The position numbers and the translations under genes are program-made. Below are positions 12,398 through 33,830 of a stretch of 64,000 nt of DNA, in pieces (position 1 is the stretch's first letter; each line of letters opens with the position of its first letter). Source of the DNA: Muscardinus avellanarius (lineage: Eukaryota; Chordata; Mammalia; Rodentia; Gliridae); the NCBI GenBank assembly GCA_963383645.1, contig OY726559.1, forward strand, positions 113,952,796 through 114,016,795, given 5' to 3'. Under the pieces are notes generated by a model. That model was not told the DNA's origin. It was given only the letters and a program-made list of their open reading frames with translations, and ran no database searches.

Positions 12398-14481
12398 AAA
12401 TAAATAAATAAATAATAGGGCTGGGGGTGTAGCTCAGTAGGAAAATGCACCCAGGTTCAATCTCCAGTCCCGCAAAAATAAATAAATAAGTAAATAAGTA
12501 AATAAATAAATAAATAAATGACTGTGGGTGTAGCGTGGAGGTGGAATGCCCCTGGGTTCAATCCATAGTGCCATAAAATAAATTAAGAGAGCTGGAGCTG
12601 GGCGTGGTGGCGTACACTTGTAATCCCAGCATTTGGGAGGCTGAGACCAGAACCAGATCATGGTTCGTGGCCAGCCTCAGCTACTTAGTGAGGCCCTCTG
12701 CAATTTAGTGAGACTCTGTTTCAAAATAAAGAATGAGCCGGGCGTGGTGGCGCACGCTTGTAATCCCTGCGCTTGGGAGGCAGAGACAGGAGGATCGCGC
12801 AGGTTCGAAGCCAGCCGCGCGCTGGTTTAGGAGACCCTGTTTCCAAAATGAAAATGTAAAAAATAGGTCTGGGAGTGTAGCCTGGTAGAAGGTAGAAGGG
12901 CTTCCAGGAACTCCAATACCACCAAAAAAAAAAAAAAAAAAAAAAAAAACAAAGAATGAAAAATAGGACAGGGGGTGTAGCTCAGAGGTCAAATACCCCT
13001 AGGTTCCATACCCAGATCATCCACACAACTATATATGTAAAATAAAAGAGAGCCAGGGATGGTGGTGCATGCTTGTAATCCCAGCATTCAGGACACTAAG
13101 ACAGGATTGCGGTTCAAAGACAGCCTTCTCTGATATTTAATGAGGCCCTTCGCAACTCAGTGAGACCCTGTTTCAGAATAAAGAATAAAAAATAGGGTAG
13201 GGGGAGTGGAACTCGGAGGTAGAATGCCCCTGGATTCCATCCCAAGTATGAGAAAAAAAAAATCCCACAAATCTCAGTGCCACAAGGGAAAAAAAAAAAA
13301 AAAAAAACATGCACAGGGAAGAATGAGTTCCCCAGGATCATGGAGTTTGTTGGTGACGCTGGGAAGCAGATCTCTTGTCTCCTGGGCCCACACCGTTTAT
13401 GTCCATCCTGGCTGACCTTCTCTGCCTCCCGCAGCTCCGCCCAGCTTCTGTCTCGGTACCGACCTCGCGCGGCGGTCATTGCGGTCACCCGCTCCGCCCA
13501 GGCGGCCCGCCAGATCCACCTGTGCCGTGGTGTCTTCCCCCTGCTCTACCGAGAGCCTCCAGAGGCCATCTGGGCCGATGACGTGGATCGCAGGGTCCAG
13601 TTCGGCATTGAAAGTGGTAAGCCTCCTAGACCTCCCTCCCTCCGCTGCTGTCTGTCGAGGAGTCCCGCAGCCCCATCCCACACCAAAGGCCTCTTTCTCT
13701 TCTCTGGTCCCAGTTCTTCTCTATCAGAGTCACTAACAAGTAGGGAGTCTTGGCAAGCTCCTGTAATTCCAGCACTTAGGAGGTTGAGACAGGAGGATCA
13801 CAGGGTTGGGACCAGTTTAGCAACTTGTGAGACCCTCTGCAACTTAGTGAGATTGTTTCAAAATAAAGAAAAAATTGGGCTGGGCGTGGTGACGCAGGCT
13901 GGTATTCCCAGTACTTAGGAAGCTGAGGCAGGAGAATCATAGGTTCTTGACCAGCCTTAGCAACTTGTGAGGCCCTCCACAACTTAGGAAGAGCCTGTTT
14001 TTGAAATAAAAATAGAGCCAGGCATGGCGGCACACGTTTGTAATCCCAACATTTGGGAGGCAGAGACCGGAGGATCGTGGTTCCAGGACAGTCTCAGCTA
14101 CTTAGCGAGGCCCTTTGCAACTCAGTGAGACCCTGTTTCAAAAAAATTTTTAAAAGACTAAAAATAGGACTGGGGTGTGGCTTGGAGGTACAATGGCCCT
14201 GGGTTTTATCCCCAGTACCGAAGAAAGGAAAGAAAGAAGAAAGAAAAAGAAAAGAAAAGAAAAGAAAGAAAGAAAGAGAAAGGGAGCCAGGCATGGTGGC
14301 GCACACTTGTAATCGCCCCTCTTGGGAAGCTGAAACAGGAGGATTGGGCAGGTTCGAAGCCAGCCTCAGCTACTTAGTGAGGCTCTCAGCAACTTAGTGA
14401 GACCCTGTTTCCAAATAAAATATAAAATAGGTCTGGGAGTATAGCCCAAAGGTAGAAGGCCTCTGGGTTACATCCCCAGGA

Positions 14482-14525
<44 letters not shown>

Positions 14526-15036
14526 AAAAGAAAATAGGGCTGGGGATATAGCTTGGAGGTAGAATGCTGCAGATTCCATCAGCAGTAGCACATACACAGG
14601 GCGTGTGTAGCTCAGAGGTAGAACCACCGTGGGTTCAATTCCCAGTACCACAAAATAAAAGGTGGGGGATTGGAGGGTTCAGTAGGAGGGCATCCCTAGG
14701 TTCAATCTTCAATGCCAAACAAACAAGTCACTAAAATTGAGAGTGTCGCTGGGCATGGTGGCACACGCTTCTAACCCCTGTGCTTGGGAGGCGGAGACAG
14801 GAGGATCGCGCAGGTTCAAAGCCAGCCTCAGCTACTTAGTGAGGCTCTCAGCAACTTAGTGAGACCCTGTTTCCAAACAAAATATAAAATAGGTCTGGGA
14901 GGTCTGGGAGTATAGCCTGGAGGTAGAAAGCCTCTGGGTTCTACCCCAGTACCACCAAATAAATAAAGAATAAAATATAGGGCTGGGGGTATAGCTCAGA
15001 GGTAGAGTACCCCTGGGTTCCATCCCCAGTATCGCA

Positions 15037-15079
<43 letters not shown>

Positions 15080-15215
15080 TTGATTCTCATCATCTTTGCC
15101 TCCCTCAGGAAAGCTCCGGGGCTTCCTCCGTGTTGGGGACGTGGTGATTGTGGTGACCGGCTGGCGGCCCGGCTCTGGCTATACCAACATCATGCGGGTG
15201 CTGAGCGTCTCTTGA
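2710..15215 (+). CDS. PKLR: Pyruvate kinase, liver and red-cell isozymes
   Basis: Catalyses the last step of glycolysis in the cytosol, phosphoenolpyruvate + ADP to pyruvate + ATP, as a tetramer activated by fructose-1,6-bisphosphate. There are eleven R-type coding exons: 2710-2806, 5103-5285, 7132-7223, 8949-9080, 9218-9404, 9669-9939, 10036-10186, 11338-11490, 11574-11740, 13435-13616 and 15109-15215. Together they give 573 codons; the human R form has 574. L-type transcripts start instead at 3152-3158 and give 543 codons. Visible features are the RRASVA phosphorylation site of the liver enzyme (exon 2), the active-site signature [12 protein letters not shown] with its catalytic lysine (exon 7), GDLGIEIP (exon 8), and the allosteric loop RPGSGYTN (last exon). 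The RRASVA site and the L/R double start separate it from PKM. No stop or frameshift was seen. Confidence 0.98.
2986..3002 (+). promoter_or_regulatory. PKLR: Carbohydrate response element (ChoRE) of the PKLR liver promoter
   Basis: CACGGG, five bases, CCCGTG: two E-box-like half sites with the 5-bp spacing that ChREBP/MLX needs. This is the same layout as the known L4 element of the rat liver pyruvate kinase promoter. It lies 150-166 bp upstream of the L-type start codon. Confidence 0.85.
3005..3071 (+). promoter_or_regulatory. PKLR: PKLR liver promoter: HNF4-like, CCAAT and HNF1-like sites
   Basis: Downstream of the ChoRE comes CTGGACTCTGGCCC (about 3007-3020), which corresponds to the rat L3/HNF4 site. 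An inverted CCAAT (ATTGG at 3039-3043) sits in a TTGGCCAGAG context. GTGATACTTTAAC (3058-3070) corresponds to the rat L1/HNF1 site GTTATACTTTAAC with one difference. The order L4-L3-L2-L1 is preserved. Confidence 0.75.
3152..3158 (+). CDS. PKLR: PKLR L-type first coding exon (7 coding bases)
   Basis: ATGGAAG followed by donor GTGCGG. Spliced to exon 2 it gives M-E-G-P-A-G and then the RRASVA site, as in the liver isozyme of other mammals. The 5' UTR probably begins near 3095. It is too short for ORF-based detection. It lies in the first intron of the R-type transcript and is skipped there. Confidence 0.9.
3468..3590 (+). repeat. 5'-half B1-ID SINE fragment
   Basis: Old, diverged copy: GCCAGGCCTAGTGCCGCACA through GAGGCTGAGACAGGAGGGTC and the CAACTTAGCAAAACCCT end. 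The ID half is replaced by the TTTC repeat that follows. Confidence 0.8.
3594..3639. repeat. (TTTC)n microsatellite
   Basis: About ten uninterrupted TTTC units between opposite-facing SINE pieces in PKLR intron 1. Confidence 0.95.
3640..4612 (-). repeat. Mosaic of minus-strand SINEs with (TTTA)n tracts
   Basis: Several antisense ID halves (GGTACTGGGG...GGGCTACACTCCCAGACCTA) and complete antisense dimers are butted together. At least two are C type, recognised by GGGGTTCCTGGAAGCCCTTC in place of the usual B-box copy. TTTA runs at about 3697-3734, 3790-3812 and 4159-4200 sit where A-rich linkers or tails were. Fills most of the intron between the L exon and exon 2. Confidence 0.85.
4640..4830 (+). 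repeat. Old B1-ID SINE
   Basis: Diverged sense copy from CTGGGCGCAGTGGTGTATG to CATCCCAGTACCAATAACAA. Followed by about 270 bp of unique sequence before exon 2, in which I see nothing else. Confidence 0.8.
5103..5285 (+). CDS. PKLR: PKLR exon 2 (first shared exon)
   Basis: 183 bp after acceptor CTACTGCAG, donor GTAATA. Encodes [18 protein letters not shown] and on to [10 protein letters not shown]. It carries the RRAS(P) site of the hepatic enzyme. Human has Tyr where this copy has Phe before LRRAS. Confidence 0.96.
5388..6127 (-). repeat. Antisense SINE cluster with (TTA)n
   Basis: Three antisense dimers in a row (about 5388-5660, 5670-5888, 5932-6127), separated by a (TTA)n tract at 5886-5931 that stands in the position of a tail. 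The short poly-Ile and poly-Asn open frames here are microsatellite translations, not genes. Confidence 0.9.
6128..6495. other. Unique intron 2 sequence
   Basis: No repeat or motif recognised. It has no coding resemblance and is followed directly by a sense SINE. Confidence 0.6.
6500..6952 (+). repeat. Sense SINE split by a second sense SINE
   Basis: The first copy runs 6500-6655 and breaks inside GGGCTGGGA. A second copy (6656-6870, ending in a long A tract) follows, and the ID half of the first resumes with AGCTGGGGGTGTAGC at 6871. Confidence 0.85.
7132..7223 (+). CDS. PKLR: PKLR exon 3
   Basis: 92 bp, acceptor GGTTCCAG, donor GTATGC. Encodes [19 protein letters not shown] and then [12 protein letters not shown], the start of the catalytic A domain with its conserved RxNxSH motif. 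Confidence 0.97.
7305..8870. repeat. PKLR intron 3: wall-to-wall SINEs of both strands
   Basis: Sense pieces at about 7305-7510, antisense at 7511-8045, sense again at 8085-8860. A (TTTC)n tract lies at 7664-7716 and (GGAA)n at 8690-8732. Almost none of this intron is unique sequence. The 223- and 148-codon open frames here are SINE translations. Confidence 0.9.
8949..9080 (+). CDS. PKLR: PKLR exon 4
   Basis: 132 bp, acceptor CACCCCAG, donor GTGAGA. Encodes [20 protein letters not shown] and on to [19 protein letters not shown]. The DTKGPEIR segment binds the divalent metal and phosphoryl group. Confidence 0.97.
9218..9404 (+). CDS. PKLR: PKLR exon 5
   Basis: 187 bp, acceptor TCCCTAG, donor GTGCGC. 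Encodes [20 protein letters not shown] through [15 protein letters not shown]. It covers most of the B (lid) domain. Confidence 0.97.
9669..9939 (+). CDS. PKLR: PKLR exon 6 of the shared series (active-site exon)
   Basis: 271 bp, acceptor GCCCCTAG, donor GTGAGA. Contains [20 protein letters not shown] and the signature [12 protein letters not shown], whose lysine protonates the enolate. The start reads SQGLVTEV where human and rat have PEGLVT. Confidence 0.97.
10036..10186 (+). CDS. PKLR: PKLR exon 7 of the shared series
   Basis: 151 bp. Encodes [19 protein letters not shown], then [20 protein letters not shown]. Donor GTCTGG is a weak match to the consensus, but length and phase are exactly those of the family. 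Confidence 0.97.
10285..11230 (-). repeat. Antisense SINE cluster, PKLR intron 8
   Basis: About five antisense dimers or pieces in tandem (10285-10560, 10560-10710, 10710-10855, 10885-11090, 11090-11230). The last 107 bp of the intron before 11338 are unique. Confidence 0.9.
11338..11490 (+). CDS. PKLR: PKLR exon 8 of the shared series
   Basis: 153 bp. Encodes [20 protein letters not shown] through [20 protein letters not shown] and MQHA. The ETSDVANAV segment completes the catalytic A domain. Confidence 0.97.
11574..11740 (+). CDS. PKLR: PKLR exon 9 of the shared series
   Basis: 167 bp, 83 bp after the previous exon. Encodes [20 protein letters not shown] to [14 protein letters not shown]. 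The TTTGRSA loop at its end contributes to the fructose-1,6-bisphosphate pocket. Confidence 0.97.
11922..13265 (+). repeat. Sense SINE array, PKLR intron 10
   Basis: Six or more sense dimers and ID halves run head to tail. (AAAT)n tracts at 12357-12416 and 12477-12520 occupy A-tail positions. One C-type copy (12737-12950) is nested inside an A-type copy and listed separately. Confidence 0.9.
12737..12950 (+). mobile_element. C-type SINE nested in an A-type SINE, with target-site duplication
   Basis: Flanked by AAAGAATGA at 12728-12736 and again at 12951-12959. The host SINE reads across the duplication from its AATAAAGAATGAAAAATAGG linker. The insert carries the C-type right half (CTTCCAGGAACTCC) and a long A tail. 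Confidence 0.85.
13435..13616 (+). CDS. PKLR: PKLR exon 10 of the shared series
   Basis: 182 bp. Encodes [20 protein letters not shown] through [20 protein letters not shown] and [11 protein letters not shown]. This is the C domain with the subunit interface and effector site. Confidence 0.97.
13741..15077 (+). repeat. Sense SINE array and (AAT)n, PKLR intron 11
   Basis: Tandem sense copies fill the intron from 13741 to about 15038. AAAG-rich tracts lie at about 14218-14282 and 14479-14526. An (AAT)n tract ends the array at 15077, only 31 bp before the last exon, so the branch point and pyrimidine tract must fit in that gap. Confidence 0.9.
15109..15215 (+). CDS. PKLR: PKLR last coding exon
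   Basis: Encodes [20 protein letters not shown], then [14 protein letters not shown] and stop TGA at 15213-15215. The WRPGSGYTN loop closes over fructose-1,6-bisphosphate. Confidence 0.98.
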
Positions 15216-15569
15216 GGGGCCCTCTCCCTCTGAGCATCCCTCCCGCTCTGCCCCCTCCAGCCTGTATCCTCTCATGGCCCCACCAGAGTCTGTCCTGCCA
15301 TCCTCCCTATCAGAGATCAGCCCATCTGCCATTAGCCCCACTCCAGGGCCCTCCCTCTCCCCGAAGGTCTGCTTCCAATTACACACTGGCTACCCAGCCG
15401 CACCAACTGTACGCTCCCACATCCAATCCTCTCAGCTGGGCCCTAAGATGCTGTGAGCCTTTAATCCCAGCTTGGCTGGTTAATTCTCTTCTTTCAACCT
15501 TCCCGTCCCTGGGACTGGGGAGAGGAAACGGGGACAGCTTGTTCAGAGTCTCCACCGTTTGAAAAGACT

Positions 15570-15689
15570 TCAGCTGAGCTTGGAGGTCCGTGCCTGTGAT
15601 CCCAATACTTGGGAGGCTGAGACAGCAGGACCCAGGTTCATGGCCAATCTCAGCAACTTATTGAGGCCCTCTGCACCTTAGTGAGACCC

Positions 15690-15738
<49 letters not shown>

Positions 15739-16300
15739 AAGAGTCTCACTAAGTAGCTGAGGCTGGCCTTGAACTGCGATCCTCCGGTCTCAGCTTCCCA
15801 AATGCTGGGATTACAAGCATGCGCCACCATGCCCAGCTATTTTTTTAATTTATTATTATTTTTTTTGTGTGTGTGTGGTACTGGGGGTGGGACCCAGAGG
15901 CTTTCTACCCCTGGGCTACACTCCCAGACCTATTTTTTTATATTTTATTTGGAAACAGGGTCTCACTAAGTTGCCGAGAGCCTCACTAAGTAGCTGAGGC
16001 TGGCTTCGAACCTGTGTGATCCTCCTGTCTCAGCCTCCCGAGCGGGAGAATTACAAGCGTGTGTTACCACGCCCGGCTTAATTTTTTATTTTGAAACAGG
16101 GTCTCACTAAGATGTGAAGGGCCTAAGTTGCAGAGGCTGACCTCAAACTTGCAATCCTCCTATCTCAGTCTCCCAAGTACTGGGATTACAAAGCATGTAC
16201 CACCACGCCCAGCAGGGAGACCCTCTTTCAAAATAAATAACATAGGGGTGTAGCTTGAAGGTAGAACGCTCCTGGGTTCAATCCTCAGTAGTTAAAAAAA
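15570..16300. repeat. SINE block with (TG)n in the PKLR 3' UTR
   Basis: A sense SINE (15570-15690) is followed by (TG)n at 15693-15736, antisense pieces to about 16220, and a sense ID half with an A tract ending near 16312. Confidence 0.85.
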
Positions 16301-17113
16301 AAAAAAAAAAGGAAGAGACTTCATTATCCAGGCAGTCTGACGCTGTCCAACTTGTTCCTCAGGGTCACCTGGACATGTCTGGGGACAGTGCCCCTCCTCC
16401 TGATGGCCTCAAGCCAGGCTGGCTACCCCTTTGTAGCAACTGAGGGTGACATTTTAAGAACATGCTCTGGGGCAAGCTGGAGAGAACTGAGCCCGCAGGC
16501 CGACCCTGTCACTAGCTTCCTGGCCTCCCTGCTGGCTTTGAAGGCTGCCCCCGGCTGACCTTTTTGTTCCCAGACACAAACCAGGAGCCAGAATGAGTGT
16601 CTCTATTTTCTTTTTAAATCCAGCTGTTTGGGAGCAATTATAAAACATCTCCCACACACCAAGAACCCCAGAACTCCCTACCCAGGAGGAAAGCTGATTG
16701 GGGGTTCTGGCCCCACATTCTTTGATACTGCAGAGGAGAGGGACAGGGTGGCTGGGCGAGGGGTTACTCTTGTCCCTGAGAAGGCAGAGGGGCTGGCTGG
16801 CCCGCCCTCCCCCGGGCTTGGGTACCTCGGGCCCTCTCCTTACTCCTGTATGGACAGCCGACTTCAAAGAGAGAGAAAAACCTACCATGTTCAAGGGCCT
16901 GGGTTCGAGCCCCAACAAACATCACAACAAAGGTAAAAAGAGTCCTCCTTTCCCTCGGGGAGCCCCTCCCGCCACTACCTAGACAGGCAGAAGGTTCTAG
17001 TATTGCTGCTGATGGCAGACCCTAAGAGCTGGCAGGGAGGCACTCGGCCTCCTCCTGCCTCCCGGAGAGGGAGAGACAGTAAAGGGTAAAATGAAATGAT
17101 AAGTCAAATTACA

Positions 17114-17138
17114 AATAAAATTAATAAAGTTGAATAAA
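17114..17138 (+). terminator. PKLR: Triple AATAAA, likely PKLR poly(A) signals
   Basis: AATAAA occurs at 17114-17119, 17123-17128 and 17133-17138 in an A/T-rich patch. These are the first such signals in unique sequence after the PKLR stop. Confidence 0.55.
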
Positions 17139-17844
17139 GAAGACACACACAAAAAAAGGAAAGAAAACGTGGGCACATAAGGATTCAGCTCTTGCCCCAC
17201 GGGGGGATCTGGGCTCACACACTCAGGAGATGCCAATGACCCTGCGCTGCCAGCGGGGGGCGCCCCTGGGGCAGGGGAGAGGCAGCTCCCAGTTTGCAAA
17301 AAGACCATTCTACCTCACAAGACCGCAGGGACCTTGGTAGGAGACGGAGGGTGTAGACTGGATGGATCCTAGGTGGCGTAAGAGGGCAAAGGTAGATGCC
17401 CACACTAAAAGACTGGAGATGGGTGTCGGCGGCCACGGGGCACAGCTGACTGTGCCCAGCTACACTAAGGGGACAGGAAGAACCACACCAGGCAGGACCT
17501 GCGGGGTCACTGGCAGGGAGACAGACATCTAGTTACTCGGCAGTCATGAGGATAGCGAGTACTTGTGCTCAGTGGACGGGGCCGAGGGCACAGGCCTGCA
17601 CCTGGCAGACCATGGCCAGGGGTACCCTTGGCAGGGGCTTCGAGTCACATCTACTTGGCAGTGGAGACACACGGTGCCTTGACCGGGGGAGGCACTCGGT
17701 ACGGATGACGGATGGGTGGACGGATTAGGATGATGTCAGACAGGCTACTTGAGCTGAGGACTGAGACGTCTGTCCTCGTGATGGCCAGAGGAGACGTTCC
17801 CGTGGGCAGTGTTTCGGGTCCTAAGGCCTGGGTGACCCAGGGCC

Positions 17845-29981
<12,137 letters not shown>

Positions 29982-30195
29982 GACGCCCGCCTGCTTACGC
30001 GCCTGGCCGCCCGGAGCCCGCCGCGGCCATCGGGCGCCCCGACCCCTGGGAGCCGGAGCCGGCGTGGCCCCGCGGCGCGGAGCCCAGTGTGCGCGGGGCG
30101 CAGGGGGTGTGTGCGACGGACGGGCAGGCGCTGGCCGGCGGGTGGCGCGGCGCCCCCTAGCGAGGCCACTCGGAGACGGGGCGGGGCCTGGGCGA

Positions 30196-30319
30196 GGGCG
30201 TGGCAAGGAGGGGCGTGGCCAGATACATGATTGGGTGTTGGGATGGGGCGTGGTCTTAGAGGGCGTGACCATTGATGGGCGTGGGTCGCTCTCCGCCCCG
30301 CCCACCAAAGTGGGCGTGG
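30196..30319. promoter_or_regulatory. HCN3: Cluster of GGGCGTGG boxes upstream of HCN3
   Basis: Exact GGGCGTGG at 30196, 30211, 30246, 30277 and 30312, plus GGGCGTGA at 30261. On the HCN3 strand these read CCACGCCC, a KLF/Sp-type CACC box. Confidence 0.7.
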
Positions 30320-30350
30320 CTTAGCGCTGCCCTGGGTCCAAGAGGCGGAG

Positions 30351-30850
30351 CAGAGCGCGGAAGCCCAGTCTGAGCCCAGCGGAGGAGGGCGCCCCCTGGA
30401 GTTGATGGACTGGGACCCACTTTGAGCCGGGAAGGTGGAGCCGCCTGGTAGTGGCGGGAAAATCCGCCCGCGTCGTGCCGTGGGTGGGGCACGGGAGGGC
30501 GAGGGGCTGGAAGAAGTGGTCAGAAGTGGCTTTTGAGATTCTTCTCCGTCTTCGCCCCTTTCAGCCCGAGTGCCGTCTTGGTCATCACTCTCCGACGCGT
30601 ATTCCCTCCTGAGCTCCTCCCACGAGTACATTTCGTAATTCATTCTGCCACCTTCACCGAATGCGATTGTGCCCTTCACTGGGTGGACGCTGAGGATGGA
30701 AGGAAGAGGACAAAAGTCCTCGCCGGAAAGCCGCTGCTCTTCCGTACCCCAGGACAGACAACGAACAGGAAAGCGAACAGTGCTACGTGATGTTAGGTGC
30801 TGTGATTCCTAAGAATTTCACGTTCTTCCTTTCGTCTCCGTGTGTGTGCG
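30351..30850. other. Unique sequence upstream of HCN3
   Basis: No repeat and no convincing gene. Open frames of about 80-100 codons are unsupported. Confidence 0.5.
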
Positions 30851-31098
30851 GGTGGGTGAGTGGTACTGGGGATGGAACCTAGGAGCTTTCTACCTCCGGG
30901 CTACACTCCCAAACCTATTTTATATTTTATTTTGAAACAGGGTCTCACTGAATTGCTGAGAGCCTCACTAAGTAGTTGAGGCTGGCTTTGAACCTGCGGG
31001 ATCCTCCTGTCTCAACCTTCCAAGTACTAGGACTACAAGCGTGCGCCACCACACCCGGCCCTATTTTTTATTCTTTATTTAGAAACAGGATATCACTA

Positions 31099-31329
31099 GC
31101 CGGGTGTGGTGGCGCACGCTTGTAATCCCCGAGCTTGGGAGGCTGAGACAGGAGGATCACACAGGTTCGAAGCCAGCCTCAGCTACTTAGTGAGGCTCTC
31201 AGCAACTTAGTGAGACCCTGTTTCCAAATAAAATATAAAAATAGGGGTGGGAGTATAGCTCAGAGATAGAAAGCCTCTGGGTTCCACCCCAGTACCACCA
31301 AAAAAAAAAAAAAAAAAAAAAAAAAAAAC
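31099..31329 (+). mobile_element. Complete B-type SINE with perfect 18-bp target-site duplication
   Basis: Flanked by AGAAACAGGATATCACTA at 31081-31098 and 31330-31347. It starts GCCGGGTGTGGTGGCGCACG and ends with a long A tract. It interrupts an antisense SINE whose sequence continues on both sides. This fixes both ends of the mobile unit: the B1-like and ID-like halves moved together. Confidence 0.95.
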
Positions 31330-33065
31330 AGAAACAGGATATCACTAAGTTGTGAAGGGCCTCAGTAAGTAGCTGAGGCTGGACTTGAACCTGCAATCCT
31401 CCTGTCTCAGCCTCCCAAGTACTGGGACTATCAGAGTGTGCCACCACGCCTGGCTCTATTTCTTATTGCCACTCTGCCTTATTTCAAGCCTTCAGCACTG
31501 GGGGAGAGGTATTGAGTATTAACTCAGGGGAATTCTACCCCTGAGCTTTACCCCCAGCCCTACTTTTTATTCTTTACTTTGAAACAGGGTCTCACCGACT
31601 TGCAAAGGACATCACTAAGTAGCTGAGGCTGTCCACAAATCCAGATCCTCCTGTTTTAGCCTCCTAAATCCTGGGATTACAAGCCTGCACCACCATGTCC
31701 AGCTCTAGCCCTTTTTTTTTTTTTTTTTTTGGTGGTACTGGGGTTCCTGGAAACCCTTCTACCTCCTACCTCCGGGCTATACTCCCAGACCTATTTTATA
31801 CTTTTTTTTAAATTTGGAAACCGGGTCTTTTAAGCCAGCACGGCTGGCTTCGAACCTGCGTGATCCTCCTTTCTCCACCTTCCAAGTGCGGGGATTACAA
31901 GCGTGCGGCACTTACCCGGCTTTATTTTATTTTTTTGGAGGTACTGGGGATGAAACCCAGGGGCATTCTACCTCTGAGCGACACCCCCCAGCCCTAATTA
32001 TTTTTTATTTTTGAAACAGGGTCTCACTGAGTTGTAAAGGGCCTCGCTAAGTAGCTGAGACTGTCCGCGAACCGCGATCCTCCTGTCTCAGCCTCCTGAA
32101 TGCTGGGATTACACGCATGCGCCACCAAGCCCGGCTCTCCTACTTTTTATTCTTTACTTTGAAACAGGGTCTAAGTTGTAGAAGGCCTCACTAAGTAGTT
32201 GAGGCTGGCGGGGGGGAGGGGGGGAACCTAAGATCCTCCTGTTTCAGCTTCCCAAGTACTGGGATTACAAAAGCATTCCACCACACCTAGCTTTACTCTT
32301 TATTTTGAAACAGAATCTCACTAAATTGTGGAGGGCCTAACTAAGTAGCTGAGGCTGGCTGAGAGTTAGCCTCCCAAATACTGGGATTACAAGTGTGCCC
32401 CCACGAGTGGCTTCTTTTCAGTTTGACATAGGAGACGCTGCATAATTTAGACCTAGTTTCAACATCTCTTCTTTGTGTGTGTGTGTGTGTGTGTGTGTGT
32501 GGTGTTTATTATGAATTGAGCCCAGGGACATTCCTCTGAGCTACACCCTCAGCCTTTTTTTTTTTTTTTTTTTTTTCTGAAACAAGATCTCACTAAATTG
32601 CCAAAGTTGGCCTCACATCTGTGATCCTCCTGTCTTAGCCTCCCAAGTATTGGAGTTACAGGCTTGCACCACTGTGCATGGCTGAGGTAAGATCTTAACC
32701 AACTGTTGAAAAGTGTATTGAAGCCAGGCATGGTGGTGCACTCTTCTTTTTTTTTTTTTTGGGGGGGGTTGTCTGGGGATGGAACCCAGAGGCATTTAAC
32801 CTCCAAGCTATACCCCCTGCTCATTTTTTTATCCTTTATTTTGAAACAGGGTCTCACTGAGTTGCGGAGGGCCTCATTAAGTAGCTGAGGTTGTCCGCAA
32901 ACCGCGATCCTCCTGTCTCAGCCTCCCGAATGCTGGGATTACAAGCGTGTGCCACCACGCCCAGCTGGTGGTGCACTCTTCTAATCTCAGCCAAGTGCTG
33001 AGATTAGATCAGCCACCATGCCCGGCTCTTTTTTTTTTTTTTTTTTTTTTAAGATACTGGGGATG

Positions 33066-33288
33066 GGGCTGGGCCGTGGTGGCGCACGCTTGTAATCCCT
33101 GCGCTTGGGATGTGGAGACAGGAGGATCGTGCTGGATTTGAGACAGCTTCGCTGGCTTAAGAAACCCTGTTTCCACATAAAAAAGTAAAAAAAACAAAAA
33201 ATAGGTCTGGGAGTGTAGCCCGTGCGTTCGAGTGTATCCCGGAGGTAGAAGGGCTTCCAGGAAACCCAGTACCACCAAAAAAAAAAAA
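33066..33288 (+). mobile_element. Complete C-type SINE with perfect 15-bp target-site duplication
   Basis: Flanked by AAGATACTGGGGATG at 33051-33065 and 33289-33303. It has the C-type right half (GGGCTTCCAGGAAACCCAGT) and interrupts an antisense ID half. Confidence 0.92.
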
Positions 33289-33830
33289 AAGATACTGGGG
33301 ATGAAACCCAGGGCCATTCTAACCTCCAAGTTACACTCCCAGCCCTATTTTTTATTCTTTTTGTGTGTGTGGGTGGGTCTGGGGATTGAACCCGGGTGCA
33401 TTCCACGTCCGAGCTATACCCCCTGCCCTATTTTTTATTCTTTATTTTGAAACAGGGTCTCACTAAGCAGCTGAGGGCCTAAGTAGCTGAGCTGCTGTGA
33501 ACCCGAATCCTCTTGTCGCAGCCTCCCAAGTACTGGCATTACAAGTGTGCACCACACCAAGCTTAGCTGTGGCTTTCAAGAGAGGGACTGTCAGAGGAGA
33601 GATTGAGGAGAAATTGTTGAGCCAGCCATAGTGGTGCAAGCCTATAATCCCAGTATTAGGGAATGTGAGACAGAAGGATCTCAGGTTCAAAGACAGCCTC
33701 TGCAAGTAGTGAGACTCTCAGAAATTTAGCAAGACCCGGTTTAAAAAAAAAAAAAAAAAAGGAGGAGGAGGAGGGTTGGGAGGTTTTGCTTGTAGGAAAA
33801 ATGCCCCTGGGTTCCATTTCCAGTACCAAA

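Larger units (their letters stand above)
15216..17160 (+). other. PKLR: PKLR 3' UTR, invaded by SINEs
   Basis: No poly(A) signal is seen in the 350 unique bases after the stop. SINE pieces occupy about 15570-16300, then unique sequence resumes to three AATAAA copies at 17114-17138. Reading the UTR through the SINEs leaves roughly 1.2 kb of non-repeat UTR, similar to the human length. The extent is inferred. Confidence 0.55.
30853..33830. repeat. HCN3-CLK2 intergenic SINE field, left part
   Basis: Almost continuous antisense SINEs (30860-32450, with gaps) plus sense copies nested at 31099-31329 and 33066-33288. A (TG)n tract lies near 32474-32501 and a poly-T at 32556-32576. No gene recognised. 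Confidence 0.85.

Noticed and set aside
12420..12475. Possible tRNA-Ala gene in GGGCTGGGGGTGTAGCTCAG...
   Set aside because: It has A- and B-box-like sequence but no full cloverleaf, and the same segment recurs many times as the ID half of the SINE.
2710..15215. PKM instead of PKLR
   Set aside because: There is no mutually exclusive exon 9/10 pair. The RRASVA site and the L/R double start, plus HCN3 as neighbour, identify PKLR.
31099..31329. Alu repeats, suggesting a primate genome
   Set aside because: The left part resembles Alu/B1 because both derive from 7SL RNA, but it is a single B1-like unit joined to an ID element, which fits rodents.
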